IMG/VR virus record: IMGVR_UViG_3300050821_004497
Span: 1-33,997 of that record
Source: a virus
Length of the DNA: 33,997 nt
Reading direction: 5' to 3' (one strand)
The position numbers and the translations under genes are program-made. Positions 29,584 through 33,997 of this stretch are shown here, one piece after another. Each line of letters opens with the position of its first letter. Within the stretch, counting starts at the first letter, position 1. The notes below the pieces were generated by a model, which worked only from the letters and a program-made list of their open reading frames with translations, did not search any database and was not told the DNA's origin.

Positions 29584-30151
29584 GCTTGGCGACTTGGTAG
29601 ATTTCGAGGTCAACAGGAGTGGGCCTGCCGAAGAGGTTTACAGCAACTTTGATTCTAGTGGTCGGGTCAAGGTCTTGTATAGCCACGTCGAGGCCGTTTT
29701 CCACTACTCCCGGAAATGATGCGAAGGGACCAGAGGTGATCGTCACCTCGTCACCGATAGCAAACAGCACCCGCAGGCTCTTCTTGCCGTCGATGAGTCC
29801 CCCGTTTTCCTGGCTGCGCATGCGCGCGAGTTCGTGGCTTTTGATCCTCACCATGCGCTCGCCTTCGCAGGCGAAGCCGCCTATTCCAGCTTCGCTGCAG
29901 ATCGACGAGATTGAGGCTACGCCCTCGACCTGGACCAGCACGTAGCCTGGAAACATCGGGGCTTGCACTGGCATCTGGATATGGATTCCAGACATGCGCT
30001 GTGAGTGCGACAGTCGGCGCTGCGGCATCGGCCGAAGTTCCACGAGTTTCGGGTAGTAGCTCGGCACGCCGTAGCGCGCGAGGATCGAGAGCGCATGGGC
30101 GTCGGTGCCGCGGACCCTCCGGGCCATGAACCAGTCGGTTTCAGTCATCAT
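29576..30151 (-). CDS. NusG/RfaH-like transcription antiterminator
   Basis: A 191-residue protein with an NGN domain (MMTETDWFMARRVRGTDAHA, LARYGVPSYYPKLVELRP, MFPGYVLVQV) and a KOW domain (LFAIGDEVTITSGPFASFPG, VVENGLD...IKVAVNLFGR). The order 'W....v...... a...L...g...y.P......  ....lFPgY.fv......' then 'G..V.i..GpF....G.V' is that of NusG/RfaH. It likely binds host RNA polymerase to suppress pausing or termination across the long operon. The tandem ATG at 30151-30146 overlaps the upstream stop; the second ATG is equally possible. The last codons are shared with the start of the tiny zinc-ribbon gene. Confidence 0.75.
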   Translation of the reverse strand: MMTETDWFMARRVRGTDAHALSILARYGVPSYYPKLVELRPMPQRRLSHSQRMSGIHIQMPVQAPMFPGYVLVQVEGVASISSICSEAGIGGFACEGERMVRIKSHELARMRSQENGGLIDGKKSLRVLFAIGDEVTITSGPFASFPGVVENGLDVAIQDLDPTTRIKVAVNLFGRPTPVDLEIYQVAKRA

Positions 30152-30332
30152 CAAATTCGCCCATGATTCGCTGATCGCGCGCTGCGCTTTCTGGCGTGCC
30201 TGGCTGATCGTAATGATGACCGCTGCGGCAGGCCTTGCGCCGTGCAGCCTTGATGGCGACAGTCTGTGCTTGGCGCGCGGCACAGCGCTGCCGCTCGGCC
30301 TCCGATAGTGGCAGGCCGGATGCGTATCTCAT
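30141..30332 (-). CDS. Small basic hypothetical protein
   Basis: A 63-residue Arg/Ala-rich protein: MRYASGLPLSEAERQRCAAR, QAQTVAIKAARRKACRSGHH, YDQPGTPESAARDQRIMGEF. The ATG at 30332 overlaps the stop of the replication-type gene (ATGA), and the TGA overlaps the NusG-like start. It looks mostly helical. Function unknown. Confidence 0.55.
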   Translation of the reverse strand: MRYASGLPLSEAERQRCAARQAQTVAIKAARRKACRSGHHYDQPGTPESAARDQRIMGEFDDD

Positions 30333-31060
30333 GCGCTTTTGGCCTTGTGCCGCTCGCCCAGCCATCGAAACCAGTTGCCTCGTCCGCCCACACGGTTTTC
30401 AGGGAGTTTTTCAGCGCCGCACACCTCGCGGTAATCGTTGGCGTAAGCCTGCCACTCGGAAGTGCCGTGGTCGAACCATATCATGCCACGACCTTTTGCG
30501 CCATGCGGCGGCTTCGATCGGTTTCCTTTGGACGACCAGACTCTTGACTCTTTCTTTTGTTGGTTAAGTGCTTGCGTTTCAAAATCATCAACGATTCCGG
30601 GCAGTAGCGGCAAGTTTTGGCCCGCTTTTTGGCCCGGTTGTTGGTTCGCTTTGTGGCCCGCATAAAGCGTAGAGGCTTGAAATTTCTCATAGTTGCAAAT
30701 GGTTACCATGGTCATGGGGTAACCGATTATTGCCCCGTTTTTTGGTTCGGTTTTTGGCCCATTTAACGCTTTTCCCAATAAAACCATGCTTTCCGCAGCG
30801 AGCCGTTTGAGGAAACGGTCGACGTTCGACTTCGGCCAGTGCCAAGCGGCACTGAGCTGTCGGCGCGTTATGCACAATTGTCCGCGTTCAGTATGGATCG
30901 CACCAAATTTGTTGCGGTTGCCGCGCGGTCCCCACGCTGCGGCATTGATGAGCCATTCCCAGGCTTCGAGTCGCGAGAGAGGTTTTTTTGTTTGCAATAG
31001 CGGATGGTCGAAGATGGTTCGCGCTATTGCGATGTAACCGTGCCCCCGTTTTTGCCCCAT
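30329..31060 (-). CDS. Replication-type winged-helix protein
   Basis: A 243-residue protein: GYIAIARTIFDHPLLQTKKP, LSRLEAWEWLINAAAWGPRG, then 'IHTERGQLCITRRQLSAAWH WPKSNVDRFLKRLAAESMVL'. The layout 'rGy..i.R.i.dHp......ps..eAW.wLi..A', 'ERGQl..S.R.La..W.ws...V.rFl.rL...gmi' and 'ViTicNYekyQ' (VTICNYEKFQ) is common in phage replication initiators with winged-helix origin-binding. The middle has low-complexity repeats (ANQQPGQKAGQN). The C terminus is basic. The upstream start overlaps the stop of the GIY-YIG gene. Which origin it binds was not found. Confidence 0.65.
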   Translation of the reverse strand: MGQKRGHGYIAIARTIFDHPLLQTKKPLSRLEAWEWLINAAAWGPRGNRNKFGAIHTERGQLCITRRQLSAAWHWPKSNVDRFLKRLAAESMVLLGKALNGPKTEPKNGAIIGYPMTMVTICNYEKFQASTLYAGHKANQQPGQKAGQNLPLLPGIVDDFETQALNQQKKESRVWSSKGNRSKPPHGAKGRGMIWFDHGTSEWQAYANDYREVCGAEKLPENRVGGRGNWFRWLGERHKAKSA

Positions 31061-31635
31061 TAGCCCACCTGTTTTAATGCTGTGGTCGCAGCGTCTATTG
31101 CTTCCTGCACCTCAACAGTGAACCATTCTGCGCTCAGCCGCGACGAGCGTTTATCGGCGAGCAATTGGTGAGCTAATCTTTCAGCCTTGAAAGCCCGCGG
31201 TTCAGTCGTCGTATAGGCCCATCTCAACGTAATTGTATCGTCGAGCATTGCCATTTGAAGTGAGACAACGCGCGCCTTGACGTAGCGACTGACGCCAATT
31301 TTTACGCCGTGCTTTCCGGTCATCACATAAAGGCTTGCTTCTAAAAAAGTCCTTGGGTCGACTTCATTGATAATCTCTTCCCACGCTGCCTTTGGAAGTT
31401 GAAATAATACGGATGAATCTTCTAACTGCCATCCTACGCCCTGATTCCTATTGAGTTCTTGGAACGCCGCGAGAGTAGCTTCAACGCTCAAGCAGCACCA
31501 TCCCGCAATTTGATCCAACTCCACCCGTCCACTGCCGTCGTCCGCACCATTATCCGACAGCCAGATTGCACATAGCTTTGCTGCCGCTGTTTTTGGTGTG
31601 AGCATAAATGCCCACCTGGTTGCGCGTAAACTCAT
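31060..31635 (-). CDS. Winged-helix protein with C-terminal GIY-YIG (T5orf172-like) domain
   Basis: A 191-residue protein. Residues 1-90 look like a replication-type HTH (MSLRATRWAFMLTPKTAAAK, GRVELDQIAGWCCLSVEATL AAF). Residues about 100-185 form a GIY-YIG-like nuclease: LYVMTGKHGVKIGVSRYVKA (102-121), R122, then AERLAHQLLADKRSSRLSAE with E152 and H156, and EWF at 170-172. The order Y...G.(v/t)KIG.S....R...LQ...........E...H..l...r...EWF fits the T5orf172 subfamily, found in phages. Start chosen for the ATGA overlap with the methyltransferase. Whether it cuts DNA is unknown, but all expected residues are present. Confidence 0.65.
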   Translation of the reverse strand: MSLRATRWAFMLTPKTAAAKLCAIWLSDNGADDGSGRVELDQIAGWCCLSVEATLAAFQELNRNQGVGWQLEDSSVLFQLPKAAWEEIINEVDPRTFLEASLYVMTGKHGVKIGVSRYVKARVVSLQMAMLDDTITLRWAYTTTEPRAFKAERLAHQLLADKRSSRLSAEWFTVEVQEAIDAATTALKQVG

Positions 31636-32663
31636 TCCGCCGCCTGCGGTGTTTCGATGATCTCGCCAGTCTCGGGATTGTGTGGTGGCAGTGATTCGTT
31701 GCCCCATGCGGTCCATCCTGGTCGCGCGGGACCGCGTCGAAACAATTCCACCTTGAGTAACGTCGGAAACTGACGCTCAATGAGTTCGCAATAGTGGATT
31801 GGCTTTGCGCTGTGTCGCGTGGAGGGTTCTCGATACACTGATGGTTCTAATTGCTCCGGCAGCGGCGGCGGTACATTGCCGCGCTTCGCGATGAGCAACA
31901 TTTCGTGTCGATTGCGATTCCAATAGCCGGTCGCTATCTTCTCTTTGTCCCAAACATAATTGGTCACGTAAGCCCACGGCTCACCGGGCGACCATGCCGC
32001 AAAGATTTCCGGCGCGCGGAACAACCTCGGCGACGTGATCCACATGAACAGCAGAGCATCGTCGGCTACGATGTCTCTTATTGGCAGCGCGCAAATTTCT
32101 TCGACCGTCAGCGTCGGGTACTGATTTTGAGCCGACTTTTCGACGCCACGTTCTTCGGACCACACCTCGAAATGCCAAGGCGGATCCGCATAGATGATTC
32201 CAAATTTATTTTGCGGTAGCACTTGCTGGCGCCGGCCGAGTTCAGATTCGCGAGTGGTGCGGCGCTCCCGGCTCTGCATCACCTTGACGTCCCGGCGCTC
32301 CATGTCGGGCCGAATCACCTTCTGCTCGATCGCCGCGTCGAACGCTTTGTCGTCAAGTTTTGTGAGCTGGTAGAGGGTTCCCCACGCTGGCGGCAAAAGC
32401 GAAACACGTTTCGCGTCTGTAAGCCGGGGGTCTTTGGCGATTGCCATGAGCATCTGGGCCGTGCGGGGGGTGAAAGGTAGGTCTTTTTCGCACATTTCCT
32501 GCCATTTACCGTGCCCGATGGCGTGTCGCGCCTCGGTCAATAGCCGGCCGGCTTCGATGATGCCCTCGACACTGGCCTGCCAGCACGCCTTAATTCGGGC
32601 CGCCCACGCGCTCGGCGGAGCGTCCATGCCGGGTTGTAGTGCAGCGAGTTCGGCTCGGGCCAT
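31632..32663 (-). CDS. MT-A70-family adenine DNA methyltransferase with DUF3102-like N-terminus
   Basis: A 343-residue protein. The DUF3102-like N part (WAARIKACWQASVEGIIEAG, RLLTEARHAIGHGKWQEMCE) precedes the methyltransferase domain: FGIIYADPPWHFEVW with DPPW at 160-163, YPTLTVEEICALPI, ALLFMWITSPRL, NYVWDKEK and GYWNRNRHEMLLIAKRGNVP. The order matches the MT-A70 type, which methylates adenine at N6. DUF3102 is common in phages fused to such enzymes. It may protect phage DNA or mark it for other use. Start ATG at 32663 overlaps the previous stop (TGATG). A second methyltransferase begins at the left end of the window. Confidence 0.8.
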   Translation of the reverse strand: MARAELAALQPGMDAPPSAWAARIKACWQASVEGIIEAGRLLTEARHAIGHGKWQEMCEKDLPFTPRTAQMLMAIAKDPRLTDAKRVSLLPPAWGTLYQLTKLDDKAFDAAIEQKVIRPDMERRDVKVMQSRERRTTRESELGRRQQVLPQNKFGIIYADPPWHFEVWSEERGVEKSAQNQYPTLTVEEICALPIRDIVADDALLFMWITSPRLFRAPEIFAAWSPGEPWAYVTNYVWDKEKIATGYWNRNRHEMLLIAKRGNVPPPLPEQLEPSVYREPSTRHSAKPIHYCELIERQFPTLLKVELFRRGPARPGWTAWGNESLPPHNPETGEIIETPQAAE

Positions 32664-32971
32664 CAAATCAGCCCCTTTTGCCGCGCCATCCACTCCGGGA
32701 TTGTGACAACGACCACGCCGCCGCGGCCGGGCTCGAACTCGATTTGCGACTTTGGGAGCCAGATCGGTTGGCCGTTGTTGAGCGCCGGCTTTGCAGGATC
32801 GAGGACGCCAATAGCTTTCCCGGTTTGGGCTTTGAGCATCAAGGTGAGGTCGAGCAAATCCGACGCGCCGGTGACCCGCGGGCCTCTGCCTGGTCGTACT
32901 TGGGTCTCATTGTCGCCGAATCGCCCGCGCTCGGGCGGGGCGAACATATCGAAGGTGTCGCGCTGGCTCAT
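32663..32971 (-). CDS. Hypothetical phage protein upstream of the methyltransferase
   Basis: A 102-residue protein: MSQRDTFDMFAPPERGRFGD, LDLTLMLKAQTGKAIGVLDP, WLPKSQIEFEPGRGGVVVVT, IPEWMARQKGLI. The C-terminal 'IWLPKSQIE.......V.v.iPeWlA..KGLI' pattern recurs in small phage proteins; its role is unknown. It overlaps the DUF1937-like gene's end by four bases (ATGA-type) and the next start by TGATG. Confidence 0.6.
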   Translation of the reverse strand: MSQRDTFDMFAPPERGRFGDNETQVRPGRGPRVTGASDLLDLTLMLKAQTGKAIGVLDPAKPALNNGQPIWLPKSQIEFEPGRGGVVVVTIPEWMARQKGLI

Positions 32972-33342
32972 ACCGCCACCGGAAACCCGATCCGCCTCTT
33001 CATCGAAAGGCTATGCGGATCAAGGTTATATATGGGTTTGTTCATGTGAAGGAAGTAGTTGATTTCGTGGGCTATTCCTTCGCTCTTGTCCCAGCCGGCC
33101 ATCAGCGCGACGATCAGCGTGTCGCAACGGTCCATCATTAACTCGTTGTGTTTGTACCACAATTCGACTTGGAGGGGGTCAAGCGCCCCGTGGATGGCGA
33201 GGGGGTGGCTGTGGGCGATCGGCGAATAGACCATGACGCCGGACCATAGGAGTTTTGCGGCGATTCGGCAGGCGTCCTCGTGGGCGCGGTCGAGGCCGCC
33301 GCGGTAGTGGGTGTAAACTGTGGCAAGGTAGCCGAGGCTCAT
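32968..33342 (-). CDS. DUF1937-like (nucleoside deoxyribosyltransferase-fold) protein
   Basis: A 124-residue protein: MSLGYLATVYTHYRGGLDRA, HEDACRIAAKLLWSGVMVYS, PIAHSHPLAIHGALDPLQVE, LMMDRCDTLIVALMAGWDKS, EGIAHEINYFLHMNKPIYNL. The signature 'YLA..YTHy..Gl..A....c..aa.Li..G..v.SPIaHsHp.A' with 'cD.lIVa.m.GWd.S.Gi..Ei' matches DUF1937, which is related to nucleoside 2-deoxyribosyltransferases. It may act on nucleotides or bases; the enzyme step is not known. ATG at 33342 selected for ATGA overlap with the upstream stop; a longer frame to 33618 is a shadow. Confidence 0.7.
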   Translation of the reverse strand: MSLGYLATVYTHYRGGLDRAHEDACRIAAKLLWSGVMVYSPIAHSHPLAIHGALDPLQVELWYKHNELMMDRCDTLIVALMAGWDKSEGIAHEINYFLHMNKPIYNLDPHSLSMKRRIGFPVAV

Positions 33343-33557
33343 TGCTTTACGCTCCGCAGGGTGTCGATCGCCAGCGTCAGAGCTGCAACGGTGCCCCATT
33401 CCCTGGATAAGCGCTGCTGGCGTGCCCAGATGGCGTTGGTGTTGTGGGTGCCTAGGCCCTTTTCGGCGACGCGACGGGTGTGCAGAGCCCGGCGCTCGGC
33501 GTGTTTGAGGCGGGTCAGGAGGATGTCTATGACCTCTTCCATGGTGACTACAAACAT
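33339..33557 (-). CDS. Small hypothetical phage protein
   Basis: A 72-residue protein: MFVVTMEEVIDILLTRLKHA, ERRALHTRRVAEKGLGTHNT, NAIWARQQRLSREWGTVAAL. Helical, Arg-rich. The ATG at 33557 overlaps the stop of the repeat-bearing gene by ten bases; a later Met at 33542 is also possible. Function unknown. Confidence 0.5.
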   Translation of the reverse strand: MFVVTMEEVIDILLTRLKHAERRALHTRRVAEKGLGTHNTNAIWARQQRLSREWGTVAALTLAIDTLRSVKQ

Positions 33558-33997
33558 TCGCCGACGATCTCGCGCTTGAGTGCGCCAATCTTTTCATTGT
33601 CGCCGACGACAGCGCCAATCATCGCGACGATCCACCATCGCGATCCTTCCCATTTTGGCGGGATATGCGTGGCGTGCAGCGTACCGCCGTGACAGAGATT
33701 GAGTGGACCCGGCGCGGTGTGAATGATGCCTGGGGCGGCCGCGTCAATCTTTTTGGTGCCGCCGTTTGACGGCAGACCCTTTTCGTCGGATCGCCAAAAA
33801 GCGATCGTTGCTCCCTCGTGGCGTAGCGCAGCGAGCCGCGAGCGCAAAGTGTCTGGCCACTTCGATGCGAAAGCATCGACTGTGGCCAGCCAATATTCTT
33901 TGGACCCGTACCCGGACCCGTCCCCGGACCCGTCCCCGGACCCGTCCCCGGACCCGGACCCGTACCCGTACCCGTACCCGTACCCGGACCCGTACCC
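33548..33997 (-). CDS. Gly-dipeptide-repeat protein (cut by the right window edge)
   Basis: The frame stays open for 150 codons to the window edge and has no start in view. Its N-terminal visible part is a run of two-residue units (G-Y, G-S, G-D), such as GYGSGYGYGYGYGSGSGDGS, encoded by a 6-bp DNA repeat. It then passes into a folded-looking part: YWLATVDAFASKWPDTLRSR, LAALRHEGATIAFWRSDEKG, LPSNGGTKKIDAAAPGIIHT and CHGGTLHATHIPPKWEGSRW. The last has conserved-looking Cys/His. Similar Gly-repeat leaders followed by this type of domain occur in rhizobial-type phages, as I recall. A short reading starting at a TTG (33847) is not needed. Confidence 0.65.
   Translation of the reverse strand, partial: GYGSGYGYGYGYGSGSGDGSGDGSGDGSGYGSKEYWLATVDAFASKWPDTLRSRLAALRHEGATIAFWRSDEKGLPSNGGTKKIDAAAPGIIHTAPGPLNLCHGGTLHATHIPPKWEGSRWWIVAMIGAVVGDNEKIGALKREIVGECL
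33902..33997 (-). repeat. Hexanucleotide tandem repeat within a coding region
   Basis: On the minus strand, GGGTAC, GGGTCC and GGGGAC units follow each other through 96 bases to the window end, coding Gly-Tyr, Gly-Ser and Gly-Asp. Because the unit is six bases, copy-number change would lengthen or shorten the protein without shifting the frame. Confidence 0.85.

Noticed and set aside
33902-33997. CRISPR array at the right end
   Set aside because: The repeats are six-base units without spacers and are in frame with a protein.
1-33997. tRNA or rRNA genes, integrase and att sites, holin and spanin genes
   Set aside because: Looked for in both strands by eye; none was found that could be supported.

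Overview
This window is a stretch of a tailed-phage (or prophage) genome with podovirus-type morphogenesis genes, probably infecting an alphaproteobacterium of the Rhizobiales. The basis for that host guess is high GC, a capsid/cement/Bbp19 set resembling Bordetella phage BPP-1, T7-like internal virion proteins, and a mobile element whose cargo looks typical of Bradyrhizobium-like genomes. Both ends are cut inside genes: a DNA methyltransferase on the left and a Gly-dipeptide-repeat protein on the right. No integrase, holin, spanin, RNA polymerase or tRNA was seen.

Nearly everything is on the minus strand and reads from right to left, with many ATGA or TGATG stop/start overlaps that suggest one long, translationally coupled operon. 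The order is: a Gly-repeat protein (cut), small ORFs, a DUF1937-like protein, an MT-A70 adenine methyltransferase, a winged-helix/GIY-YIG protein, a replication-type HTH protein, a NusG-like antiterminator, a small zinc-ribbon protein and an RHH-like protein. Packaging follows: TerS, a split TerL, and the portal. Then come small accessory genes, a Bbp19-like protein, the scaffold, the major capsid protein and a Bbp16-like cement protein. A broken plus-strand HNH gene follows. Next is an accessory/tail-fibre zone in which four proteins carry Sec signal peptides, together with several tiny proteins sharing a WYG tag, one of them a high-potential iron-sulfur protein. Last are a staple-like protein, tail tubular proteins A and B, gp13- and gp14-like internal proteins, an internal protein with a lambda-R-type lysozyme domain, and the methyltransferase start.

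The most striking structure is nested. TerL is split between its ATPase and nuclease parts by an insertion of about 595 nt whose main content is an HNH endonuclease gene. That HNH gene is itself cut by a 3,569-bp IS1595-like transposon at 23892-27460, with perfect 25-bp terminal inverted repeats and an exact 8-bp target duplication. Removing the transposon and one duplication copy restores an uninterrupted 185-codon HNH frame. The transposon carries a transposase that has lost its middle and six cargo genes: two coupled small proteins, a possible BECR-fold nuclease, an RHH-like protein behind twin palindromes, a DUF6471-like regulator, and a dUTPase/dCTP-deaminase-fold protein with a C-terminal membrane anchor.

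No gene-free stretch exceeds 300 bases. The longest, 13806-14061, holds a short hairpin and an out-of-frame WYG-encoding remnant. All homology statements come from recognising sequence patterns by eye; no database search was run.
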